Assembly (NCBI RefSeq): GCF_006538725.1
Contig: NZ_BJLQ01000009.1
Span: forward strand, 54,369 to 118,368
Length of the DNA: 64,000 bases
DNA from: Cellulomonas gelida
Lineage (GTDB): Bacteria > Actinomycetota > Actinomycetes > Actinomycetales > Cellulomonadaceae
Direction of reading: 5' to 3'
Made by a program: the position numbers and the translations under genes. The notes beneath the pieces were generated by a model. It saw only the letters and a list, made by a program, of their open reading frames with translations. It was not told where the DNA came from and ran no database searches. Of this stretch, positions 1 to 8,410 are shown one piece after another (the first letter of the stretch is position 1; the number at the start of each line of letters is the position of its first letter).

Positions 1-336
1 CTCGGCGAAGCGTGCTGCCGACGTGGTCGAGACCACCGGCGGCACCCGGATCGACACCGCGGGGGGCGGCGGGACCGGCCGCAGCGCGTCCGGGTCGACC
101 CGCGCGACGGCGCGCTGCGTCGGGCCGGTGGCGGGCTCGTCCGCGCTCGTCTCGACGGGACGAGACGACACCGTGCGAGGAGTGCGGGCCTCGCGCTGTG
201 CGGGCGTCTCGCTCTGCCGCACGTCCTTCCCCGGCTCGGGGGTCGGCACGGGGCGCGCACCACCTCCGCGCGCGGCCGAGCGCGGACGCGGCGCGGGGCG
301 CGGAGCCGGCGGACGCGGCGGGCGCGACGGGCTCAC
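1..336 (-). CDS. ftsQ: Cell division protein FtsQ, N-terminal part (cut by window edge)
   Basis: The last dcw gene visible here begins with GTG at 336, and its start overlaps the murC stop (GTGA). 112 codons are present. They encode a Pro/Arg-rich basic cytoplasmic tail ending in a segment (residues about 95-112, ...TTSAARFAE) of the kind that usually precedes the arginine cluster and single transmembrane helix of actinobacterial FtsQ. The POTRA and beta domains lie outside the window. FtsQ links early and late divisome proteins through FtsB/FtsL. The call rests on position directly after murC and on the start overlap. The tail itself is low complexity and not diagnostic, so identity is well supported but sequence evidence is thin. 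Confidence 0.72.
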   Translation of the reverse strand, partial: MSPSRPPRPPAPRPAPRPRSAARGGGARPVPTPEPGKDVRQSETPAQREARTPRTVSSRPVETSADEPATGPTQRAVARVDPDALRPVPPPPAVSIRVPPVVSTTSAARFAE

Positions 337-3074
337 GACGAGACGCCCCCGTCGTCGGCGCGCGAGGCGAGCCGCTCGAGGATCGTCGGAGCGAGCGCCG
401 TCACGTCGCCCGCTCCGATCGTGAGCAGCAGGTCGCCCGGACGCGCCGCGTCGGCGATCGCGCGCGCCGCGTCGATGCGGTCGGGCACGAACGTCGCACG
501 GCCCGGCGTCGGCACGCGGTCCACGACGAGCGCACCGGTGACCGCCGGGTCCGGGTCCTCGCGCGCGGCGTACACGTCGGTCACGACGACGACGTCGGCG
601 AGGTCGAACGCCGCGCCGAACTCGTCCGCGAAGGTGCGGGTCCGCGAGAACAGGTGCGGCTGGAACAGCGCGAGGACGCGACCCTCGCCCGCGACGCTGC
701 GCGCCGCGCGCAGCAGGGCGGCCACCTCGGTCGGGTGGTGCGCGTAGTCGTCGACCACGCGCACGCCGCCGGCCGTGCCGCGCTCCTCGAACCGGCGCCC
801 GGTACCGCGGAAGTGCCCGAGCGCGGCGGCGGCCTCGGGTCCGGGCACGCCCAGCCGGACGAGCACCGCCCACGCCGCCGCGGCGTTGAGCGCGTTGTGC
901 GCACCGGGCAGGGCCAACGTGATCGTCGTCGTCCCGACCTGTGCGGCGGCGCCGTCCGGCGTCTCGGCAGCGCCCAGCGCGGTGAGGTCGAAGGCCCAGC
1001 CACCGTCCCGCGGCGCGCTCTCCCCCACGCGCACGTCGGCCTGCGCCGACCGGCCGTAGGTGCGCACCTCCACGCCGCGCGCCTCGAGGCCGGCACGCAC
1101 GCGCTCGACGAGGCGTCGTGCACCGTCGTCGTCGACGCACGCGACGAGCAGGCCGCCGGTGCGGATGCGACCGGCGAACTCGACGAACGCCGCCTCGAAC
1201 GCCTCGCGCGTGCCGTAGTGGTCCAGGTGGTCGGGCTCGACGTTGGTCACGACGGACACGAGCGGGCCGTAGGCGAGGAACGAGCCGTCCGACTCGTCGG
1301 CCTCCGCGACGAACGCCGGGCCGTCACCCTGGCGGCCGCCACCCACGGGCCCGTCCGCCGTCAGGACCGTGCCACCGATCGCGAACGACGGGTCCGCGCC
1401 TGCGGCCAGGAGCCCGGTCGCGATCATCGCCGACGTCGTCGTCTTGCCGTGCGCACCGGCGACGGCGACACCCTCACGGTCGGCCATCAGGGACGCGAGC
1501 GCCTCGGACCGGTGCAGCACGCGCAGACCGGCGGCCCGCGCGGCGGCCAGCTCCGGGTTCGACTCGCGCACCGCGGACGAGACGACGAGCGTGTCGACGC
1601 CGTCGACGAGCGCGGCGTCGTGGCCGACCGAGACGGTCACACCCGCATCCCGCAGCCCGGGCAGCGCGGGACCGTCGGACGCGTCCGAACCGCTCACGAC
1701 GAGACCGCGCGCCGCCAGCAGGAGCGCGACCGCGGACATGCCCGCGCCGCCCACGCCCACGAGGTGCACGCGACCGAGCTCGGTCACGGGCACCGGGCCG
1801 GCGACGGCCGGCTGCTCGGCGGGCTCCACGGGCTCGACGGGGCTCGGGGACACGGCGGGCCTCGGGGACACGGCGGACGTGCTGGCCGGGGCGGGTGCAG
1901 CGTGCGTGGCCGGCGCAGCGGGCTCACGCTGCGGCAGCTGGGCCTCGATGAGACGCACCACGCGCCCGGACGCGTCAGGCACACCCACGGACGCCGCCGC
2001 GGCGGCCATCCGGGCACGCGCCTGCGCCGACTGCGACCCGACGAGCAGCGCGGGCAGGTGCGCCGCGACCCACGCGGCGTCCAGGTCGGCGTCGTCGACG
2101 AGCAGCGCTCCGCCCGCGGCCACGACGGGCTCGGCGTTGCGCCGCTGCTCGCCGTTGCCGATGGGCAGCGGGACGTAGACGGCCGGCAGGCCGAGCGCAG
2201 CGACCTCGCAGACCGTGCCCGCGCCGGCACGGCCCAGCACGAGGTCGGCGCACGCGAGGCCGAGGTGCATCTCGTCGAGGTACTCGCGCACGTGGTAGCG
2301 CGAGACCACCTCGCGGTCGAGCTCGAGCGCGTCGCGTGCGGCCACGACGGGCCCGGACTTGTCGCGACCCGTCAGGTGCAGCACCTGCACCCCGGCCGCG
2401 AGCAGGTCGCCCGCGGCACCCGCGAGCGCCGCGTTGATGCTCGCGGCACCCAGCGAGCCGCCGGTCACGAGCAGGGTCGGCAGCGCGGGGTCGAGCCCGA
2501 GCGCCTCGGCCGCTCGCGCACGGGTCCCGGCGGCGTCCTTCGCCCGGTGCGCGACGAGCGCCGCGACGGGGGCCCGCAACGGCAACCCGGTGACGACCGC
2601 GCCACGCAGGTTCGTCGCGGGGAACGTCACCGCGACAGCACGCGCCCACCGCGCACCGAGGCGGTTGGCCAGGCCGGGCCGGGCGTTCTGCTCGTGGATC
2701 ACGACCGGGACGCCACGCCGGCGCGCGGCGAGGTACGCGGGCGTCGCGACGTAGCCGCCGAACCCGACGACGACCTGGGCGTCGCTCTCGTCGATCGCGC
2801 GACCCGCTGCCGTGACCGCCGCACGCAGACGGGCGGGCAGGCGCAGCAGGTCGAGCGAGGGGCGGCGCGGCAGCGGGACGCGCGGCACGACCGCGAGCGG
2901 CAGCCCCGCGAGCGGGACGAGCCGCGCCTCGAGCCCCTCGGCCGTGCCGAGCACCGTGAGCGTCGCGTCCGGGTACCGCCGGCGCAGCTCGTCAGCGACC
3001 GCGAGCAGGGGGTTGACGTGGCCGGCGGTGCCGCCGCCCGCCAGGAGGACCGACACGGGGCGTGCGTCAGGCAC
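333..3074 (-). CDS. murG/murC: MurG-MurC fusion: lipid II GlcNAc-transferase joined to UDP-MurNAc-L-alanine ligase
   Basis: One uninterrupted 913-residue frame. Residues 1-378 are a full-length MurG: GGGTAGHVNP at 13-22, HEQN at 127-130, the GGSLGA loop near 205, and the GRAGAGT UDP-GlcNAc loop near 281. It adds GlcNAc to lipid I on the inner membrane face. Residues about 435-913 are a full-length MurC: VGVGGAGMSA at 439-448, P-loop GAHGKTTT at 540-547, and DYAHHP. It ligates L-Ala to UDP-MurNAc. The two are joined by a Pro/Ala/Val linker (380-434) containing a duplicated 18-bp unit. The GTG start at 3074 overlaps the ftsW stop and has a GAGAGGTGG-type RBS. No stop codon separates the halves and the linker has no well-placed RBS. 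GTG codons just before MurC could in principle allow internal initiation. Most bacteria keep murG and murC as adjacent separate genes. Confidence 0.9.
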   Translation of the reverse strand: MPDARPVSVLLAGGGTAGHVNPLLAVADELRRRYPDATLTVLGTAEGLEARLVPLAGLPLAVVPRVPLPRRPSLDLLRLPARLRAAVTAAGRAIDESDAQVVVGFGGYVATPAYLAARRRGVPVVIHEQNARPGLANRLGARWARAVAVTFPATNLRGAVVTGLPLRAPVAALVAHRAKDAAGTRARAAEALGLDPALPTLLVTGGSLGAASINAALAGAAGDLLAAGVQVLHLTGRDKSGPVVAARDALELDREVVSRYHVREYLDEMHLGLACADLVLGRAGAGTVCEVAALGLPAVYVPLPIGNGEQRRNAEPVVAAGGALLVDDADLDAAWVAAHLPALLVGSQSAQARARMAAAAASVGVPDASGRVVRLIEAQLPQREPAAPATHAAPAPASTSAVSPRPAVSPSPVEPVEPAEQPAVAGPVPVTELGRVHLVGVGGAGMSAVALLLAARGLVVSGSDASDGPALPGLRDAGVTVSVGHDAALVDGVDTLVVSSAVRESNPELAAARAAGLRVLHRSEALASLMADREGVAVAGAHGKTTTSAMIATGLLAAGADPSFAIGGTVLTADGPVGGGRQGDGPAFVAEADESDGSFLAYGPLVSVVTNVEPDHLDHYGTREAFEAAFVEFAGRIRTGGLLVACVDDDGARRLVERVRAGLEARGVEVRTYGRSAQADVRVGESAPRDGGWAFDLTALGAAETPDGAAAQVGTTTITLALPGAHNALNAAAAWAVLVRLGVPGPEAAAALGHFRGTGRRFEERGTAGGVRVVDDYAHHPTEVAALLRAARSVAGEGRVLALFQPHLFSRTRTFADEFGAAFDLADVVVVTDVYAAREDPDPAVTGALVVDRVPTPGRATFVPDRIDAARAIADAARPGDLLLTIGAGDVTALAPTILERLASRADDGGVSS
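1840..1875 (-). repeat. 18-bp direct duplication in the MurG-MurC linker
   Basis: Two adjacent 18-bp units (1840-1857 and 1858-1875) differ at one base and encode A-V-S-P-R-P then A-V-S-P-S-P. The unit is a multiple of three, so the frame is kept. This looks like slippage lengthening a flexible linker. Confidence 0.8.
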
Positions 3075-4395
3075 GGCCACCACCTCTCGAGGACCGTGGA
3101 GCAGCGTCACGTGCGCTGCGCGAGCTGCGGGCGGTGGCCACGCGGCCGAGACCGACGACGGCGAGCGAGCGCCGCACGACGCCCGCACGCGCCGCGAGGG
3201 CGTCGGCCGCCCCCGGTTCGTCACGCGCGAACGCGATGACCACGCCGAGCGCGGCCATGGTCATGATCAGCGCGGAACCGCCCGCGGAGACCAGGGGCAG
3301 CGGGACGCCGATCACGGGTGCGAGCCCGATCACGACGGCGATGTTGACGAAGGCCTGCCCGACGATCCAGGCGAGGATCCCGCCGGTCGCGATCTTCACG
3401 AACGGGTCCGGGTGCCGGCTGATGATGCGGATCATCGCGAACGCGAGCAGGGCGAACAGCCCGAGCACGACGAGCGTGCCGACCAGCCCGAGCTCCTCGC
3501 CGAGGATCGCGAAGATGAAGTCGTTGTGCGCGGCCGGCAGGTAGGACCACTTCTCGCGGCTCTGCCCCAGGCCCAACCCGCCGATGCCGCCGCTCGCCAG
3601 CCCCCAGCTGCCGTGCAGGGTCTGGTAGCAGTCCGCCGAGGCGCTGCACTCGTCCCCGCCGAGCCAGTTCGAGATCCGGCCCATGCGGTTGTCGCTCAGC
3701 AGCACGAGCGCAGTGACGGCGGCCCCCGCGAACACGCCGGCGACGCCGAACATCCGCAACGGCACACCCGCGACGAACAGCGCGCCCGCGACGAGCACGA
3801 ACATCACGAGCGCGGTCCCCAGGTCGTGGCCCAGGAGCACCGCGCCGATCGCGATCCCCGCGACCGGGACGGCAGGGATGAAGACGTGCTTCCACTGCTC
3901 CAGGTAGGCCTGCTTGCGCGCGAGCACCGCGGCGAGCCACAGCGCGAGCGCGAGCTTGATCGTCTCGGACGGCTGCGCGGTGACGCCGCCGGGCAGGCAG
4001 ACCCAGTTCTTGTTGCCGCCCTCCCCGCAGCCGAGGCCGAGGAAGACCAGCGACTGGAACGCGATCGCCGCACCGAGCGCGGGCCACGCGATCGCGCGGA
4101 AGAACCGCACGGGCATCCGGGCCAGCACGATCGCGACCGGCAGCCCGAGCAGCGCGAACTTCGCCTGGTCGAGGAACACCGCGTAGGCGTTCCCGGACTT
4201 GTCGAGGGACTCGACGCTCGAGCTGGACAGCACCATGACGAGGCCGATCACGAGCAGCAGCGAGCTGGCCCCGACGATGACGTAGTAGCTCGTGACGACG
4301 CTGTTCCAGTGCCCGAGCAGCGACCCGTGGCGGCGCTGCGGCGACGCGGCCTCGTCGGGCGACGCGACCCGGCTCGCGGCCGGCACGGCGCTCAC
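3067..4395 (-). CDS. ftsW: Septal peptidoglycan polymerase FtsW (SEDS family)
   Basis: 442 residues. A basic N-terminal tail (1-30) is followed by about ten membrane helices, with the SEDS signatures NKNWV (128-132), QPSE (141-144), GHDLGTA (189-195) and a C-terminal LPLVSAGGSA. FtsW polymerises lipid II together with the transpeptidase FtsI encoded in the same cluster. The GTG start at 4395 overlaps the murD stop (GTGA), and its own stop lies inside the murG start region. Two cysteine pairs (C123/C133 and C250/C256) sit in predicted extracytoplasmic loops, which is unusual for the family. The C-terminal tail is basic and Ser/Arg-rich. FtsW rather than RodA is inferred from the location between murD and murG. 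Confidence 0.95.
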   Translation of the reverse strand: MSAVPAASRVASPDEAASPQRRHGSLLGHWNSVVTSYYVIVGASSLLLVIGLVMVLSSSSVESLDKSGNAYAVFLDQAKFALLGLPVAIVLARMPVRFFRAIAWPALGAAIAFQSLVFLGLGCGEGGNKNWVCLPGGVTAQPSETIKLALALWLAAVLARKQAYLEQWKHVFIPAVPVAGIAIGAVLLGHDLGTALVMFVLVAGALFVAGVPLRMFGVAGVFAGAAVTALVLLSDNRMGRISNWLGGDECSASADCYQTLHGSWGLASGGIGGLGLGQSREKWSYLPAAHNDFIFAILGEELGLVGTLVVLGLFALLAFAMIRIISRHPDPFVKIATGGILAWIVGQAFVNIAVVIGLAPVIGVPLPLVSAGGSALIMTMAALGVVIAFARDEPGAADALAARAGVVRRSLAVVGLGRVATARSSRSARDAAPRSSRGGGRA

Positions 4396-5861
4396 GCCCG
4401 ACCGCCCGTCCGCTCGCCTCCCTCGCCCACCGCCGCGCGCGCGGCCGCGGCGAACGCGTCACCGCGCACGGCGTACGAGGCGAACTGGTCCATGGAGGCG
4501 CACGCGGGGGCGAGCAGCACCGTCGCACCGGACGCGCCCACGGGTCCCACCAGCGAGCGCGCGGCAGTCACGGCGGAGGTCATCACGTCCTCAGTCTCAC
4601 CGGGGACGATCTCCACCACGGGGACATCCGGCGCGTGTCGGGCGAGTGCGTCGCGCAGCGGCTCGCGGTCGACGCCGATCAGCACGACCGCGCGCAGCCG
4701 GTCCCGCCGCGCCGCGACGAGCTCGTCGAACCGCGCACCCTTGGCCAGACCGCCCGCGACCCACACGACGCTGCCGGGGGCGAACGCACCCAGCGACGCC
4801 GCCGCGGCGTGCGCGTTGGTCGCCTTGGAGTCGTCGACGTAGGAGATCGTGCCGTCGGGCGTCGTCTCCACCGCGACCGTCTCGATGCGGTGCCGGCCCG
4901 GGTCGAACGCCCGCAGCCCGTCGCGCACGGCACCCGGCTCGACCCCGTGCGCGAGCGCGAGCGCCGCGGCGGCCAGCGCGTCGGCGACGACGTGCCGCGG
5001 CACGGTCCCGTCGGGCCCGGCGTGGGCGCGCAGGTCGTCGAGCGTCGCCAGCTCGGCCGCGTGCGTGTGCCGCAGGCGGGCGAACCCCCGGTCGACGAGC
5101 ACGTCCTCGACGAGCCCGATCTGCCCGACCGACGGCGTCGCGGTCGTGAAGCCCACCGCCACTGCACCGTCGCGGACGTCGGCGTCGCGCACCATCTGCT
5201 CGGTCAGCGGGTCGGCGACGTTGTAGACGCACGCGACCTGCGAGCGCTCGTAGACACGTGCCTTGTCCGCGGCGTACGCCGCGAGCGAGCCGTGCCAGTC
5301 GAGGTGGTCGGGGGCGACGTTGAGCACCGCGGCAGCCTGGGCGGACATCGAGTGCGTGAAGTGCAGCTGGAAGCTGGACAGCTCGACCGCGAGCACCTGC
5401 AGGGACGGGTCGGTCGCGGCGTGCGTGATCGGCGTGCCCACGTTGCCGACCGCGAGCGTCGTGCGGCCCGCGGCGGTCAGGATCGACTCGAGCATCCCGA
5501 CGGTCGTGGTCTTGCCGTTGGTCCCGGTGAGGGCGAGCCACGGCGCGGGGACCCCCGAGGGACCCGGCACTCGCACCCGCCACGCGAGCTCGACCTCGCT
5601 CCACACCGGCAGCCCGCGTGCGGTCGCCGCGGCGAGCAGCGGGTGGTGGGGCGCGAGCCCGGGTGACGTCACGACGAGGTCGGCGCGGCCCAGCCCGTCG
5701 CCGGCGAGGTACTCGTCGGTCGCGATCGCCTCGTCCGACCGGTCGTCGACCGGGACCACGCGGGCACCACGCGACGCGAGCACCTCTGCGGCGGCGCGCC
5801 CGGAGACCCCCAGCCCCGCGACGACGACCCGTGCGCCGTCGAGGTCGAGCTCGGTGGACAC
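4392..5861 (-). CDS. murD: UDP-N-acetylmuramoyl-L-alanine--D-glutamate ligase MurD
   Basis: 489 residues, slightly longer than the usual 440-460. It shows an N-terminal Rossmann-like GLGVSGRAAAE (17-27), the Mur-ligase P-loop TGTNGKTTT, NVAPDHLDWH in the central domain and DDSKATN near the C-terminal domain. It adds D-Glu to UDP-MurNAc-L-Ala in the cytoplasm. The GTG start at 5861 follows the mraY stop with no gap (TAG then GTG), and the end overlaps ftsW by 4 bp, so translation is probably coupled on both sides. Confidence 0.97.
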   Translation of the reverse strand: MSTELDLDGARVVVAGLGVSGRAAAEVLASRGARVVPVDDRSDEAIATDEYLAGDGLGRADLVVTSPGLAPHHPLLAAATARGLPVWSEVELAWRVRVPGPSGVPAPWLALTGTNGKTTTVGMLESILTAAGRTTLAVGNVGTPITHAATDPSLQVLAVELSSFQLHFTHSMSAQAAAVLNVAPDHLDWHGSLAAYAADKARVYERSQVACVYNVADPLTEQMVRDADVRDGAVAVGFTTATPSVGQIGLVEDVLVDRGFARLRHTHAAELATLDDLRAHAGPDGTVPRHVVADALAAAALALAHGVEPGAVRDGLRAFDPGRHRIETVAVETTPDGTISYVDDSKATNAHAAAASLGAFAPGSVVWVAGGLAKGARFDELVAARRDRLRAVVLIGVDREPLRDALARHAPDVPVVEIVPGETEDVMTSAVTAARSLVGPVGASGATVLLAPACASMDQFASYAVRGDAFAAAARAAVGEGGERTGGRA

Positions 5862-6944
5862 CTAGCCCGCCACCCACTCGGCGTAGAAGATGCCGACCCC
5901 GAGCGCGACGAACAGGCCCGCGATGATCCAGAACCGGATGACGATGGTGACCTCGCCCCACCCGCCGAGCTCGAAGTGGTGGTGCAGCGGGGCCATCTTG
6001 AAGACGCGCTTCCCGGTGAGCTTGAACGATCCGATCTGGATCACGTCCGAGAGCACCTCGAGCACGAACAGGCCGCCGATGATCGCCGCGAGGATCTCGG
6101 TGCGCGTGAGGATCGACAGGCCGGCGAGCGCGCCACCGAGCGCGAGCGAGCCCGTGTCGCCCATGAAGATCTTGGCGGGGCTCGCGTTCCACCACAGGAA
6201 GCCGAAGCACGCACCGGTGATCGCCGCCGCGACGACGGCGAGCGCGAGCGGGTCGCGCGTCTCGTAGCAGCGCGGACCCGCGGAGGTGAGGATCTGGCAC
6301 GACTGGTTGAACTGCCACACGCACACGACGACGTAGGCGCCGAACACGATGAGCGAGACGCCCGTGGCGAGCCCGTCGAGGCCGTCGGTGAGGTTGACCG
6401 CGTTCGACCACGCCGTGATGAGGAAGTTCGCCCAGATCACGAACAGGACGAGCCCGACCGTCGCGCCCGCGAACGCCAGGTCCATGTTGGTGTCCCGGAT
6501 GAACGAGATGTTGGTCGAGGCGGGCGTGCGGAACAGCTCGTTGGGGAACTGCAGCGCGGCGACCGCGAACGCGATGCCGACGAGCCCCTGTCCGACGATC
6601 TTCCAGCGGGCCTGCAGCCCGAGGCTGCGCTGCCGGCTGATCTTGATGAAGTCGTCGAGGAAGCCGACCAGGCCCAGCCCCGTCATGAGGAACAGGACGA
6701 GCACCGCGGAGACCGAGGGCTCCGTGCCCGTGAGCAGCAGCGCGGCGCCCCAGCCGAGCAGGGTCGCGCCGAGGATCACGACGCCGCCCATGGTCGGCGT
6801 GCCGCGCTTGGTGAAGTGCGCGGTGGGCCCGTTCTGACGGATGAACTGGCCGTACTGCTTGCGGACCAGGAAGCGGATGAACAGCGGCGTGCCGAGCAGC
6901 GCGACGAGCATCGCGACACCGCCCGAGATCAGGACGGCCCTCAC
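5862..6944 (-). CDS. mraY: Phospho-MurNAc-pentapeptide transferase MraY
   Basis: 360-residue polytopic membrane enzyme that transfers phospho-MurNAc-pentapeptide to undecaprenyl phosphate, forming lipid I. Signatures are KRGTPTMGG near the N-terminus, [27 protein letters not shown] and the cytoplasmic histidine motif PLHHHFE. The GTG start at 6944 is chosen because it forms a GTGA overlap with the murF stop and gives VRAVLISGG, the usual MraY N-terminus. A longer open frame upstream to 7004 lies inside murF. TAG at 5862 abuts murD. Confidence 0.97.
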   Translation of the reverse strand: MRAVLISGGVAMLVALLGTPLFIRFLVRKQYGQFIRQNGPTAHFTKRGTPTMGGVVILGATLLGWGAALLLTGTEPSVSAVLVLFLMTGLGLVGFLDDFIKISRQRSLGLQARWKIVGQGLVGIAFAVAALQFPNELFRTPASTNISFIRDTNMDLAFAGATVGLVLFVIWANFLITAWSNAVNLTDGLDGLATGVSLIVFGAYVVVCVWQFNQSCQILTSAGPRCYETRDPLALAVVAAAITGACFGFLWWNASPAKIFMGDTGSLALGGALAGLSILTRTEILAAIIGGLFVLEVLSDVIQIGSFKLTGKRVFKMAPLHHHFELGGWGEVTIVIRFWIIAGLFVALGVGIFYAEWVAG

Positions 6945-8410
6945 GACGCGGCCGCCGCTGCCGGGTGCTCCACCGGGTCCGTGAGCAGGTCGCCGAGCCG
7001 CCACAGGCCGGCGCCGTACGACGACTTCACGAGCACGACGTCGCCCGGACGCAGCTCGGCCGCCAGGAACCGCGCGGCGGCGTCGACGTCGTCGACCAGC
7101 GCGACCTCGTCGCCCCAGCTGCCTTCGCGGTTGGCGCCGTCCCCGATCGGCCGCGCACCCTCGCCCACGACGACCGTGAGGCCGACGTTGAGCCGCACGA
7201 CGAGCTCGCCGATCGCGTCGTGCGCGGCGCGTGCTCCCTCGCCGAGCTCGAGCATCTCGCCCAGCACGGCGACCGAGCGGCGGTCCCGTCCCGCGACGAC
7301 GGCCAGCGCCTTGAGCGCCGCGCGCATCGAGTCGGGGTTCGCGTTGTAGGAGTCGTCGATGACCGTCACGCCGTCGGCCCGGTCGACCACGTGCATGCGG
7401 TGCGGCGAGAGCGCGTCGGCAGCGGTCAGGCTCGCGGCGACCTGGTCGAGCGTCAGACCGACCGCGAGGGCCGCGGCCGCGGCGGCGAGCGCGTTGTGCA
7501 CGTGGTGCTCCCCCACGAGCCGCAGCTCGACGCGTGCCTCCTGGCGCTGCCCGGCGCCGTCGTCGACGACGAGCGTGAACCTGGCCCGCCCGGCGCGGTC
7601 GACGACCACGTCGGTCGCGCGCACCCCGGCGCCCGTGCTCGCGCCGAACGTCACGACGTCACCGGGGGCGAGCTGCGCCATCGCCAGCACGCGCTGGTCG
7701 TCGGCGTTGAGGACCGCCACGCCGTCGGGCACGAGGCCCTGCACGATCTCCGACTTCGCGCGGGCCACGGCGTCGATCCCGCCGAACCCGCCGAGGTGCG
7801 CCTGACCCACGACGAGCACGACCGCCACGTCGGGCGGCGCGATGCGCGTGAGGTAGTCGAGGTGCCCCGGCCCGGACGCGCCCATCTCCAGGATGAGGAA
7901 GCGTGTGGACTCGTCGGCGCGCAGGACGGTCAGCGGCAGGCCGATCTCGTTGTTGAACGAGCGCACCGGCGCGATCGTCGGCCCGACCGCGCCGCACAGC
8001 TGCGCGAGCAGGTCCTTCGTCGTCGTCTTGCCGACCGAGCCGGTCACGCCCACGACACGCAGGCCGCTCCCACCCGGCTCGAGCGCGGCGGCCCGCAGCC
8101 GGACCAGCACGTCACGCGCGAGCTCGCCCAGGGCGACCTCGACGTCGGGCACGACGACGGTCGGCAGCTCGCGGCCCTCGGCGTCCGTGAGCGGACGTGC
8201 GGCCAGGACCGCCGCCGCACCGGCGGCCACCGCGGTGGCCGCGAACTCGTGGCCGTCGACGTGCTCGCCCGGCAGCGCGACGAACAGCCCGCCCGGCTCC
8301 ACCTGGCGCGAGTCCGTGACGACCGCGCCGTGCACGAGCGTCGCGGGCGCCAGCGCGTGCAGCGTCCCGCCGGTCGCCTCCGCGACCTCCGCGGCGGTCA
8401 GCGCGATCAC
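6941..8410 (-). CDS. murF: UDP-MurNAc-tripeptide--D-Ala-D-Ala ligase MurF
   Basis: 489 residues with the Mur-ligase architecture: an N-terminal UDP-binding domain ([15 protein letters not shown] start), P-loop [20 protein letters not shown], the [14 protein letters not shown] metal/ATP region, and [11 protein letters not shown] at the C-terminal domain. It adds the D-Ala-D-Ala dipeptide to complete the pentapeptide. The GTG start at 8410 overlaps the murE stop (GTGA), and its stop overlaps the mraY start the same way. Confidence 0.97.
   Translation of the reverse strand: MIALTAAEVAEATGGTLHALAPATLVHGAVVTDSRQVEPGGLFVALPGEHVDGHEFAATAVAAGAAAVLAARPLTDAEGRELPTVVVPDVEVALGELARDVLVRLRAAALEPGGSGLRVVGVTGSVGKTTTKDLLAQLCGAVGPTIAPVRSFNNEIGLPLTVLRADESTRFLILEMGASGPGHLDYLTRIAPPDVAVVLVVGQAHLGGFGGIDAVARAKSEIVQGLVPDGVAVLNADDQRVLAMAQLAPGDVVTFGASTGAGVRATDVVVDRAGRARFTLVVDDGAGQRQEARVELRLVGEHHVHNALAAAAAALAVGLTLDQVAASLTAADALSPHRMHVVDRADGVTVIDDSYNANPDSMRAALKALAVVAGRDRRSVAVLGEMLELGEGARAAHDAIGELVVRLNVGLTVVVGEGARPIGDGANREGSWGDEVALVDDVDAAARFLAAELRPGDVVLVKSSYGAGLWRLGDLLTDPVEHPAAAAAS

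Noticed and set aside
1770..1940. MurG-MurC fusion as a sequencing frameshift
   Set aside because: Both halves and the linker are in the same frame without any shift, and the linker has normal codon bias and an in-frame duplication. A single-base miscall of a stop codon cannot be excluded from sequence alone, but no candidate is evident.
12..3239. Very long plus-strand open frame (over 1000 codons) across murC-murG
   Set aside because: It is antisense to clear MurG/MurC, is Arg/Ala/Gly-rich without domains, and is typical of shadow frames in GC-rich DNA. The same applies to long frames opposite dinG, hflX, lhr, murD and the phosphodiesterase.
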